A stretch of DNA of 64,000 nucleotides. Origin: Adiantum capillus-veneris. Lineage: Eukaryota; Streptophyta; Polypodiopsida; Polypodiales; Pteridaceae. Within the stretch, counting starts at the first letter, position 1, and each line of letters begins with the position of its first letter. The position numbers and the translations under genes are program-made. Shown here piece after piece: positions 26,209 through 38,494 of the stretch. Location of the stretch: assembly GCA_014529385.2 (NCBI GenBank), contig CM043963.1:95618412-95682411 (forward strand). Reading direction: 5' to 3'. The notes below the pieces were generated by a model. The model saw nothing but the letters and a program-made list of their open reading frames with translations. It had not been told where the DNA came from and made no database searches.

Positions 26209-26448
26209 GAATTGATGACACAAATGATTAGTGGAGACCTCTCAGCTATGGAGAAGGAGATATATTTGCACATGCAGGTTTATGCCAAAGTAATTGATTA
26301 TTTTCTTGATGCAAAGTTGATATATGGAATCTCTACAGGTTTTCCTTGGGAACCAGGTGGAACCTTGATTAAGCTTTTGATGCAAGGAAGGCAAAGTGTT
26401 TTTGTGTGGGATCCAGGTGGCATGAATATCTCTTTTTGCTGCTGTTGA
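26209..26448 (+). other. 79-codon in-frame extension after the E gag stop
   Basis: After the single TAG (26206-26208) the same frame stays open for 79 codons to TGA at 26448. It could be read through, or be the remnant of a longer ancestral ORF. No motif is recognised. Confidence 0.35.
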
Positions 26449-26486
26449 TCATGAATGATCTAGCAGGCTAGGAGGCGGGCAAATTA

Positions 26487-27628
26487 TGTCAGGATTTTTT
26501 TGGAGCAAGGGATTGTGCATATGTACATACACATGCATGGTGCATCAAATAAAGAATTGCCCATTTTCCAGAGCCAGGGGGTTACGTGGGGCCCACATGT
26601 GTACAGGTAGGACAGGGTGTACATAGTGCATCGATTTTCACTGTTACCAGTACCAGTGTATTTTTTCTACAATAATGAGGAGTTGGTAGCGCGTAAAACT
26701 TCTCGAGGAAGCTATAGGTGGGCCGACGACATGAGGTAAGCAGGTGCATCAGATGGCATCTAGTGGCGTCAGGAGGGCGGATGGGGTCAATACTTGCACG
26801 CGGAGAAGTACGGACACAACGTGGGTGTATTTTTGTGATAATTATGTAGAAAGGTCATCATGAGGACCACTTTTTGGGGCCACTTCATGTGGTTGCGAGA
26901 CGCATTATTGAAAAATGCTGAGTGCCAGGTGTGCGGATGATGCAAAAAGGTGACAACTATGCACTACAAGGTCAGTTTTTGGCCTGTTCAGGGTCCGTTT
27001 GAGGTCATCTAAAAGGCCAAGGGTGCCCAACTAATAAATCTAAGTGTGGGAACTGAAAAAACTGAGAGAAGAACAAAAAAAACGTGGAGAAGAGAGGAGG
27101 AACAGCCGCAGGTGTGTTTTTACTCATTTTGGAGCCTGTTTTGGCCGTAAACTGCTCATCCGAGGTCGGATTTGAGCACTTTGACATTGTAGACTGGGGT
27201 TTTGGGCCGTTCCGGACGTGATGGCGCTGTCCATTTTGCCAATTTCTCACTCTTTTTTTGCTGTTTTTGCTGTGTAAGTTTCTCCTATGAGCGAAGCTTC
27301 CGCTCCAATTTGTGATTGTATCTGGTATCTTTTACCCATATTGTGTGAGCTGTTTGCCCCATTGGTGTTGGCCCAAGCTCATTTGTATCTAAACATCAGA
27401 AATTCTCCTCTTTTGAGCTGAATTTTTAAGTGTGTGTGTGTATGTGTGTGTCTCTGTGTGGAGTGGGCAAGTGCATAGTCTCTCTCCTCTCACTCCATAG
27501 GTGTGTTTCCTGTCTCGGCCAGGTGGTTGTGTAAGCCGAGTGGTGCCCCATAGTGTGTGTGTGTATCTTCCCAGGAGTGTGTGTCGGGTCGTTATAGAGG
27601 CGTTGTGTGTGTTTTCATCCCGCTCACA
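26487..27628 (+). repeat. Element E 3' LTR
   Basis: Same sequence as 21917-23061 with scattered substitutions. It is preceded by a weak purine stretch (GGAGGCGGGCAAATTA). Confidence 0.75.
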
Positions 27629-27809
27629 TTCTTTTGGCGCCCCCACGGAGGATCTTCTTCGAGTAGCTTCTGCTTCGAGCTTCAAGCTTCGAGATTCAGG
27701 ATTACAGGTTGCAGGTTACAGGTTACAGGTTACAGGTTACAGGGACATGTATAGCTACAAGTGATTCACACAGGTACATGTAGCTGGATGAAAACACACA
27801 CAACGCTCA
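27629..27809 (+). repeat. Extra primer site/leader and inverted filler after E
   Basis: 27635-27786 repeats the primer site and first leader segment of E (23068-23228), including the TTACAGG series. 27787-27809 is the reverse complement of about 27598-27621 (GGATGAAAACACACACAACG). H leader sequence resumes at about 27810. Confidence 0.7.
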
Positions 27810-29200
27810 AAACCAAAACTTTGAGCTTTGGTTTTATTTCTACGAGAGGTTCCCCTTATTGTGTAGAACAAAAATATGTGCTCATAGCAAATTTCAGATG
27901 TCAAAATTGCACAAAATCATCACTTTCTGTTAAGGAAATCCTCTGAAAGAGTAGAATCCCCTTAACTCTCAATCTATAAGTCCAAATGAGATGAGATTTG
28001 GTGGTTGTGCTCAACACAACATGCAGAAGATGTGTATGATGTCAAAACTTTGAAATTGCTACCAAAATCACCCTTGAGAATTCATACGCATATGATGTCT
28101 ACTGATGAATGGACACAACTCATTCACAGGTATCCCCAAGCCTCTAGCACTATATTTCAAGAACTTCTAGCAATTTTCATGCAAAACTATGCTCAAAATC
28201 TCAAGCTTCTATTTTTCCCATTTCAGACACTCCGTCTTTTGTCTTTTGGGGGTCTAGAGTTGGTCAGAACTCTAGTTTCAATGTAAACTTGGGGTAAAAC
28301 CCTCCTTTTGAACACACTGGTGCAATCAAAATTTCAAAATTTTGTCTCAAGATGGTGCTGAAGACTTTATATGCGTACAAAGGTTACTGTCGCAGATTTC
28401 AAATATGTTTCTATTCTAAGTTCCCCTTATCATTAGTAACATATTCATGTGTTTACAGTAAAATTTAAAGCTCAAAAGTGCTCACAAACACAAGTTTTTG
28501 CTTTTTGAGTCACAACCACTCTATCTTTTGGATTTTGGTCCCTAATCTATGCAAAAACTCCCCACTCAAGGTGTTACTACGGTAAATGATATCTTTTGAA
28601 CACAGTGGTGCAATTAGATTTTTGAAATTTGGTCTCCAGATACCCCTTGAGACTTTATACACGCATAAAGTCCAAGTTTACAGAATTACAGTTTTTTTAG
28701 CATAGAACCCTTGCACATGCCCTCTTATATGCTCAATATCAATCACTCATGAAAAACTATCCACACAAAGCTGTTTATTGCATTTTTACCTTCAAAAGCA
28801 GACTTTTTTGTGATTTCAAATGCAAACAAGCACTTAGCAAATAGATCAATGATGAATAGCTCTAGATCAAAATCAAATTACTTACCTAAAGCTACTCCTA
28901 CAAAACATATGGGGTTTTGCATCAATGAGTAGAAAAATGCTTCAATGCCACACACTGACTAGCAAACGTTTTTATCACCTCACAAACCACTTGAACAACA
29001 CAACAACTACTCTAATCTACAAATCCTGGCTAAATCTACCTAGTCAAAGACCCTCGGCAAGACACATGCTTCCTGGCTATCTACTTGATCTCGGAATAAC
29101 CCTTCCGGATCCGCTTAAGAAAAATGCTTTCTTTAGCCAAAACTAAAGCAAGCAACCATCACATGAGTGCTAGTAGGAATACCTACGTAAGTCCTTGTAT

Positions 29201-29217
29201 CCCCGGATATGACGCCA
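29201..29217 (-). other. Probable primer-binding site, element H
   Basis: The reverse strand reads TGGCGTCATATCCGGGG two bases after the presumed LTR end TGTTGC.../...GCAACA. Confidence 0.45.
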
Positions 29218-29219
29218 AA

Positions 29220-30248
29220 TGTTGCGGGAGCGAGTCACACTACCCATAAAGTGCATGCAGAACAACCTAGATAAACATAATGTCAATCGAGGACACAGAT
29301 GACACGGTAGACACAGGGAGGAAATATCATTAGCTTGTCAGGTTGAGACCATCCTACACATACAACACTCTAGAAGGCCAACTAAACCACAATCTATAGT
29401 CTCACTACTCTCAACTATACCACCTAGCCACATACACATAGCGGAGGGAAACTCACCAATCATACCAGAATCGTACAAAACTCAAGGAACACTATCCCCT
29501 CTAGGATCACCTATCCCTAAGCCTCTACACCCAACATCCTAGCTCTAGACCCATCTGCAGAAAACGTGTATGAAGACAGAGAATTTTTTTGAAAGTGTTT
29601 GTTCCTAAAATATGAATACCTATGTGTAGCTTATGTCGCCATGATTTTAATGACTACTTGCACGCAAAAAACAAACATCATTTGATATACTCATATCCAC
29701 AAATAGCTCGTAGATGCACAAGCACGTATGCTCTGTTCGATGAGGAATTCTTGGTGTTGTCACATAGCTCTTGCCGAGGCTAGTGCAATGGTGCATTTGG
29801 ATCTAAAATGTGATGAATGAGCGGGAGTAGTGCTAGGATGATGCTCATGCTCTCTCTCTTCCTCTGTCACACACAGTAGACGCATCACTAAAACTATGAC
29901 TATGATAGAAGTGTCCTCACAAAAATGACCTAAGTACCTTATATACTAAGGTCACCTTAGGTTAAACCTAAAATAGAGTTCAAGGGGTCAAATGGCTTGG
30001 TATTTACAATCTAGAAGTGCCATTGCACCCCGGTTTCTACAACTAGACTAGCTACTTATTACAATGATGTTTCTAACCATAATCCGCAGCATTTTATAAC
30101 TCTCAGAGAATAAGGCTTTGTTGAGTTATATCTTGTTGTTGACCCGCCATCAACACTCCTCTCCTCCATGATCATGTCATCCCTGACATGACCTAGTTGT
30201 CCATGTTGGTGCATTGAGTTATGTCGTGTTGTTGACCCGCCGTCAACA
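29220..30248 (-). repeat. Element H 5' LTR (candidate)
   Basis: On the plus strand it runs from TGTTGCGGGAGCG to GCCGTCAACA, giving TG...CA ends. Within its right end, GTTGTTGACCCGCC-TCAACAC occurs twice about 97 bp apart (30135 and 30230). No second copy exists in the window, so the boundaries are inferred. Confidence 0.45.
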
Positions 30249-31335
30249 CCCTCTCACCATACATCCCTCTTATAATGTTCTCCTAAGCAACAAAAGCAAA
30301 CACAAAAGCTCTTGAGTCACATACAAGAAAATACTACAAGAATCTCAAAATGAAAATGTGTCACCTTAAACCAAATGAGATGAGGTTACCAAGCATGGAT
30401 TTGAGAGACTCAAGAGAGTTTTAACCCATGGTTGCACCCAAGTTATTGATTCAATTGATGTGCAAGAGCAGGTACAACTTTGATTGGAAGTTATGAATCG
30501 CTCACTCCCTTGCAACACTACAACTAGCTCAAAGAAGCTTTCCTAAACACCACAAGTATGGTGCATAGAGAGCTCACTCTCTCTCCCTACAACTAAGATG
30601 GAGAATGGTATGCTCAAATTAGTGAGTAATAGTGTAGAGATCATGCCTACAAATGAAGAATGGGCTCTATTTATAGGTCTTTGGGGGTCTTGATTAGGAT
30701 TAGACCTAATCAATTTATTGTCAATACAAAATATTATGAAATATTTTGTGCTTTTCAAAATGGAAATGGGTCTTCCTTATCCCTTGAGTCGCATTGGTGT
30801 GAGCTCAAGGGGAGAATTATTGAGAGTAAAAGGAGAGAGAGGTGAGTAACTTCGAAGTGCCTACTCTAGTAGATAGTAGAGGGTGCAATTTACAATAAGG
30901 GTTAGTCATTAGTGTTAGTAGTTTGTAGTCAGTAGGATGGGGTAATATTACATGGCATATGCACTAGCTGCATTACATGATTTATACAATGATAAAAAGT
31001 AAGAGAAGGATGAGAATATACACAATTTGATGGAAACCACAAGATGGAAAGGGAATTTTTCACCGAGTTTGAACCCAACCTTAGACTACACACATACCCG
31101 TGCCTCAACACCCCTTTTCCTCTTTGCAACCCTACACAAGAAGGGTCAATTATAGACGGGCCTACTAGTTACACTATTGATAGAATTCCCATTGCAAACA
31201 ACGTGGATATCTATTTGTTCCGAGGGTTGGGGGCTACCTGTATTCGTGGTTGTTCTAGAGCATCATCAAGATTGTTTTGGTGAATCGCAATCTACCATGT
31301 CCATGACATAGCTACCATGTCCATGATTGAACATT
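30249..31335. other. No recognisable gene
   Basis: Short ORFs only. I see no conserved protein motif, LTR pair or RNA gene. Confidence 0.5.
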
Positions 31336-31339
31336 CCTA

Positions 31340-32025
31340 TGTCTAACCTTTCTTTTAGGCATGTTCTTTGAGGCAAGTGCCATTGACCTTATTTCTTGGT
31401 CTCCTTGCTAGCTATGCGGGCCCTCCTTAGTTATAGCTCCATAATGCTATGAAACAATTTGTGAGATTATTGCAGTAGGTCTGAAACGTCATCAAGATTT
31501 TTGTAATGATTGCAAGCTAACACATAGATGGCATAGCTCGTGGTTCAGAAAGTCTGAATGCTACCTATGTCTACCCTTTTTCATTTGCATGTTTTCTAAG
31601 GTGAGTGTCATTGACCTTCTTTCTTAGTCTCCTTGCTACCTATGTGAGCCCTCTTTTGTCATAGCTCATGATGTTATGAAACACTATGAGGGATTATATT
31701 ACAAGGTTTTTTTGACCAATCAAACACTCTACCAATTTTGGAAGAGTTGGAAAAATGCTGTCCATCTCTCTATACTCTCTCTCATCTAGAGTGCAAAAAC
31801 AATAAGTCTGTGCACGTTGCTCTCTCTCATCTTTACATGCAGAACTGACCTCACCTAAAACGCTGCAACCTAGTGTGCGAATGTGCTCTAACATTTCTCA
31901 TATGCATGTTTTGCAAGCAAGCGCCATTTACTTTATTTTTGGGTCTCCTTCCCAAGTATGCCAGACAATTAGCCTTTGTCATAGCTCATGATGTTATGAA
32001 ACACTATGTGGGATTATATTACAAA
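31340..32025. repeat. Three degenerate copies of a ~130-bp repeat
   Basis: Blocks at about 31340-31460, 31565-31710 and 31885-32025 share GCATGTTTT, the AAG-GCCATTGACCTT series, GGTCTCCTTGC and, in the last two, CATAGCTCATGATGTTATGA. Spacing is irregular (about 230 and 315 bp). Confidence 0.65.
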
Positions 32026-32099
32026 TATTTTCAAAAATTATTATTCTTCAATGCACCATTTAGATGGCTACTATGTTTTGCGACCTTATTTCATATATG

Positions 32100-33620
<1,521 letters not shown>

Positions 33621-34009
33621 TTTATTTGTAGTGAGATCATTATGTGTTTGATGATACCCATTAGGTAAATAGTCTAGTCATAATATATTATTCACGCCCT
33701 ATCATCTATGCCTACTATATCTTGTTTCACTATTTTGGTGGAATATTTTTAGGTCTCTTCATTACTATCCTTGAAACATGAGTTCAACCATGCACTCACA
33801 AACACACACTCTCACACATAAGAGATATTTTTTTTCACACAAAAGACACCATTTATTAAGTATGAAAGGTGAACTTAAGCTCCTAGCCCAAAAAGCTCTA
33901 TATTTTTCAAAAAAGCTCTAATTAAAAAGCTCACATATTTATTATCCCCGTCGATGACCACTTAATAAAAGAGACTTTCTAGAATATTGACTAGAATTAA
34001 GTCATAGAA

Positions 34010-34620
34010 TGTAAGAAAAGTGAAGCCATGTGAGGCTGTGAAACGAAATGTGAAATTAAAAGAACTCATTAATATATATATATATGTGTGTGTGTGTATC
34101 CATAGAATTTACTAAAATTATACAAGTGAAGTTTCACTTTAACATTCTAAAACAATAGAATACAAAACAAGTGAAAGGGTCACGATGGCTTTCAAAAACA
34201 ATAAGAAAGTGATAAAATTGCTAGATTGAATTGAACTGGTATCTGCTATAAAATGCAAGAAATGTAAAGCCATGTGAAGTTCTAAAATGAAAGGTGAAAT
34301 AAAAAGAACTAATCAATATGTATGTGTATGTGTGTGCTATAAAATGCAAGAAATGTAAAGCCATGTGAAGTTCTAAAATGAAAGGTGAAATAAAAAGAAC
34401 TAATCAATATGTATGTGTGTGTGTATAGAATCTATTAGAATTATGCAAGGTGAAGCTTCACTTTAGCATTCTAAAACAATAGAATGCAACAAAAAAACAT
34501 ATATGTGTGTGTGTATGAAATTTACTAAAATTATGCAAGGTGAAGCTTCACTTTAGCATTCCAAAATAATAGAATGCAAGAAAATTAAAGACATGCCAGG
34601 TTGTGAAATGAAAGGTAAGT
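34010..34620. repeat. Tandemly duplicated short repeats
   Basis: 34247-34336 and 34337-34424 are a near-exact 90-bp tandem duplication. A second unit (TTACTAAAATTAT-CAAG, then GAAG-TTCACTTTA-CATTC) occurs at about 34105, 34429 and 34517. (TG)n runs punctuate the block. Confidence 0.85.
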
Positions 34621-34953
34621 CTCCCATGCACTGAAAGTCTCCCTAATCTAACACAACATTAAGGGTTTCTTTTAGAAAGCCAAAAATATTTGAAAATTAA
34701 AATAACATTTAAGGTAAGTCTCAATCATCATTGAAAACATTGAAAGTGTGCCTAACTCAACTCATCTCGAAGGCATCTCGTAGAAAGCCAAAAACATAAC
34801 ATTGTATTGTGACATTACATGTTTAAAAATAATAGTGTCATTTTCTATTTTTCTCAAAGAATCTTTTTATTAGAAAATTCTTATCAATAGCCTTAATGTA
34901 GGACATAGTGAATTTTCACCTTTTTTCAACTAATATAAATCTATCACTTTTCC

Positions 34954-34965
<12 letters not shown>

Positions 34966-34993
<28 letters not shown>
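34966..34993. repeat. (GA)n microsatellite
   Basis: About 28 bp of GA dinucleotides. Confidence 0.9.
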
Positions 34994-34994
<1 letters not shown>

Positions 34995-35251
34995 GGAGGA
35001 GCAATTAAAAAATAATTTTATGGCATAGATGTTAGAATGGTGATCCCAATTCTCTTCGAAGGAAAAGATCAAGAGTCCAAGATTTATTTTGGGGGTAGAA
35101 TTTGTCTTCTTCTTCTTCTCTCTCCTTCTTTCTATCCGAATCTATGTGTACATACAGTTGACCTTCTATCTGAATGCAAGAAAAAAATTGTTAATCATCT
35201 TTTACCAAAAAGTGAGGATATCTCAATGTGAGCAGCTGTCAAAAATAACCT

Positions 35252-35252
<1 letters not shown>

Positions 35253-35309
<57 letters not shown>
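35253..35309. repeat. (CT)n-(CA)n microsatellite
   Basis: Compound tract; ORFs across it are low-complexity. Confidence 0.95.
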
Positions 35310-35311
<2 letters not shown>

Positions 35312-35518
35312 ATATATGGAGCATAGAATGCATGTTGACCAACACTCTGTGATATTGCACACATCTACACCCACTCAATTCCCACCCCACACACCCATGC
35401 CTAGAAGGTTGACCCCTTGCTCTAGGTTCGACACTTTATGCCCTAATTTTTTAGATCTGCTCCTTGCTTGCCATACTCGGCTCAATGCTTGCATATTTGA
35501 AGTATAAACACATCTTTC

Positions 35519-35521
<3 letters not shown>

Positions 35522-35602
<81 letters not shown>
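35522..35602. repeat. (CA)n microsatellite, ~80 bp
   Basis: Uninterrupted CA units. Flanks resemble those of the preceding tract (GCATAGAATGCA / ACACAGGATGCA), suggesting a local duplication. Confidence 0.95.
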
Positions 35603-35603
<1 letters not shown>

Positions 35604-35814
35604 GCACGCAATATATGGAACACAGGATGCAAGGTAACAAACACTCGGTGATATTATGGACACACAACCACACAATACACACGTGCTTACATATTACCAT
35701 TGAAAAAAAGACGTAAGTTTTGTTAACAAGTTTTTACTAAACATGACACAGGCAACAACATCATTGGCAGAAGAGTGATAGAAGGCCGGATGCCTCCAAA
35801 TCAGGACGAGATGA

Positions 35815-36395
35815 TGGATTTCAAAGCCAGAAAACCCCCCCTTTTTTTTCTTTTCTGTTGGCATAGACAAGCCCCTTATTTTGTAACTTGTTCTCCACAT
35901 GCATGTATGCATCCTTGAATTTATCAGGTTTTCATTGGCATTGAGTATAAAAACCCTACAAAACCCAAATAACTGGTTTTTTTTCACCTACTTTATGAGT
36001 ACACGGACCCAAAGGTAATACCAGCACAATTACAATATACTCGTTAAAAGCGTTCACTCTACGATAATTGACTCACTCATGAAAAAGGTTTTACCTTTTA
36101 CTACGTCAAGTAGTAAATTGATAATATCTAAAAGCCGGACGTGATGATGGATTGCAAGGCAGAGAACCCCTTCCCGTTTTTATCTTTCATTTGTAATTGC
36201 TGGCATAGACAAGCCTTTATTTTTTAATTCAATTTGTAACTTGTTTCGGAATTTTTTCAGAAGCATGTGTACCTTGATTTTATCAGGGTTTCACTGGCAT
36301 TGAGTATATAAAAAGACTCTTAAACCCAAATAATTGGTTTTTTTAAAGAGTACACGGACCAAAGGAAATACCTACACAGTAACAAAATATTATTT
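35815..36395. repeat. ~240-bp direct repeat pair
   Basis: 35815-36050 and 36145-36390 share GGCATAGACAAGCC, TTTATCAGG-TTTCA, GGCATTGAGTATA, AAACCCAAATAA-TGGTTTTTT and GAGTACACGGACC. They are diverged, AT-rich and without a gene. Confidence 0.8.
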
Positions 36396-36956
36396 AAACA
36401 GTTCATTTATGCAAAAATTTGCTTACGTTGTCGTGTTGTGACACGTACATAGTGGGAACGCATGCTACAAGATCTATCTTGTAACATTTTAGATACATAA
36501 TTATATTTCCTATAATGTACATATGCATATCTAAGTATAATAATAATCTTTCTATCTCATCCTATTATTTATCTCAAGGGTAACGTATTCTTACTTTACC
36601 GTCAAAAAGTACTATGGGAAAAGCGTCAATAGCTCCGCCTCTGTAACTTGGGGCAAAAAGCATTGATTCTATCATAAAATCTAATATCTAACCAACCCAA
36701 ATGATTTTCTCATATTAAATTGATGTTTTAATGTGGGAGAATAAACGGGAACAAGTGTTAAGATATAGATATGTGCTTATAGATTTATCTCAACACGGGG
36801 CCAATAGTAAAAGGGCCCAAATGGGAGATGGTCTATCAAGAGCAAGGCTAACCAATGGAGCATAAGACCTTAGGGTTAGCTTCATTGAAGACCTCCAATA
36901 ATGTGTGTAAAAGTCCTTTGACCTTAGGTAAGCTAGGGTTGAGCTTGAGGTGGGAA

Positions 36957-37135
36957 CCCGGCCCAAGCTCGAGGTGCTTGTCGTGCTTGAGGTGCTTGTC
37001 CTACTTGAGGTGCTTGTCATGCTTGAGGTGCTTGATTAAGATGCTTGAGGTGCTTGACTGGCTCCATGCTTGAGGTGCTTGACTTGGTGCATGATTAAGG
37101 TGCTTGAGGTGCCTTGAGAAGCTTGCCTGAGATGC
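36957..37135 (+). repeat. GCTTGAGGTGCTTG minisatellite
   Basis: A degenerate array of about 19-bp units with GAGGTGCTTG cores, later variants spaced by TGACT, TGATTAAGAT and similar. Confidence 0.85.
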
Positions 37136-37260
37136 TTGTGGGAACACCCCCTACTTCAAGTGCTTAGTCATGCTTGATGACTAAGGGGCTTGCTCATCCA
37201 AAGTCAAAAATATCCTTACAAGGAGGGGGGCAAGCCTACAAGGGGGGGGGAGGATGAGAG

Positions 37261-37263
<3 letters not shown>

Positions 37264-37347
<84 letters not shown>
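37264..37347. repeat. (CA)n microsatellite in S
   Basis: About 42 CA units. Confidence 0.97.
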
Positions 37348-38490
37348 GAGAAGCCCCAGCTTGAAGAGGCAGCAAGGACACTTGTCAAGTTCCTCCTCAT
37401 GTTGCCCTCATAGTGTGCCTGAAGCCTATTGGTTGGCCACCCAAGGGGTCCAATGATAATTTAGGATATTTAATTAATTGATTTTGCATTTATCAAGTCC
37501 TCTCTCTCAAAGGGGAAAGGGGGACACTTGTCCGAAGGCTACCCCTGTTGCTTGTAATGGCTCCTGCTTGTGATTGGCTATGCCTGGAGGGGTCCAATGA
37601 GCTTCAAGCATGAGCTACAAGGGGGGGTCGACCCAAGCAAGCTAGGGGGATGCTTAGGGGGTATACTCACCCACACACACTCACAAACACTCTCATTGTG
37701 TACTATGCAAAGTGCAAGAGCTCCCTCTCCTTCTCCAAGCAAGTAGAGGTTGAGAGCCTACACCAACACTCTTGGCTATGGAGTGCAAATCCAACCAAGA
37801 GCCATGCTTCAATGCTTAAGCTTGCCATCTCCTTCTTCTTCATTACTATGCTATTATGTATGCTAGCAACAAGAGTATGATAAGTGAGGAACTAATTCTT
37901 TCTCCTACGAAATGTTTCTTCTTCCTCTTCCCTACCCTCATTCCCTGCTAGCTCTCTCCACCTTCGAAGGTGTTTGAGGTCTTGGGACTGAGGCTTGGGA
38001 TAGTTAAAGCTTTCTTCAAGTTTATGTTATGTTTGTGATGCATGAAGCCTTCCATCTTCATGGCATCACCTAGGTCACAAGGAACACAAAGACTGTATTG
38101 TAACAAGTCTCTCTTTATGGGAGAAATCATAATACAAATGCCTATTGGAGGGGGGACCGGCTCCACATAAATCCGGTCCTCAATTGTTGTCATGTTCTCT
38201 AAACTCTCTCTCTTGCAAAAGTATTGTCTATGCCAAGTTAACTAATTGCTATGATTACGTTGCTATCTTCAATTATGTCAATCCGCTATGCTCACAAAAT
38301 CATTTCTTGAAAGTACTCTCATTAAATTCCGCTACTCTCACATTGAATAGGCAAATTCCATTACAGATTCTTTCTTTCTACCATCTCATTATTATCTCAC
38401 CCCCTAGCTAGATCTTATATCTAGGGTAACTTTCAATATATATATATTCTATGTATTTTTCATATTTTTCTTATATTTATTTTTAAATAG

Positions 38491-38494
38491 CTAC
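38491..38494 (+). repeat. 4-bp target duplication of element B, left
   Basis: CTAC before the LTR start is repeated at 49744-49747. The uninterrupted site in the C 3' LTR reads AGCTACTAGGAGGG. Confidence 0.7.

Larger units (their letters stand above)
21917..27809 (+). mobile_element. Element E, gag-only LTR retrotransposon (TR-GAG type)
   Basis: Two LTRs (21917-23061 and 26487-27628) surround a primer site, a 72-codon small ORF and a single intact gag-protease ORF. There is no RT, RNase H or integrase: only 278 bp separate the ORF stop from the 3' LTR. Such terminal-repeat elements with gag depend on another element's polymerase. Gag and protease resemble Tat-like element B, a plausible partner family. 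The 3' side carries an extra primer site and leader (27629-27786) and a short inverted filler. LTRs differ by about 3-4% by eye. Confidence 0.8.
20810..28672. repeat. ~285-bp tandem repeat with 22-bp palindrome (leader of H)
   Basis: A palindrome of consensus GACTTTATACG plus its complement occurs at 20810, 20936, 21219, 21504, 21621, 21905 (left half only, at the E junction), 28078, 28363 and 28651. After removing element E, centre-to-centre spacings are 126, 283, 285, 117, 284, about 280, 285 and 288. This indicates a degenerate ~285-bp tandem unit with two shortened units. Other unit words are TTTGCTCAAAAT, GACAAAAT-TGGT and CCAAATGAG. The copy at 20810 is a perfect palindrome. Confidence 0.7.
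19993..30248 (-). mobile_element. Element H, reverse LTR retrotransposon remnant
   Basis: On the reverse strand: a 1029-bp LTR (30248-29220), a primer-type sequence TGGCGTCATATCCGGGG (29217 downward), a leader made of ~285-bp repeats, and a gag-like relic. Element E is inserted in the leader. Neither pol nor the second LTR could be found, so the lower boundary is approximate. Confidence 0.5.
36670..38365 (+). mobile_element. 1.7-kb insertion S, probable solo LTR
   Basis: It interrupts the C LTR with GATTC duplicated at 36665-36669 and 38366-38370. The ends are TATCATAAAA and CCATTACA, TG...CA if the second base mutated G to A. There is no coding region. It contains a GCTTGAGGTGCTTG minisatellite (36957-37135) and a (CA)n tract. 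It could instead be a non-autonomous element. Confidence 0.5.

Noticed and set aside
34247..34424. CRISPR-like direct repeat
   Set aside because: Only two adjacent 90-bp copies without spacers in a plant-like context.
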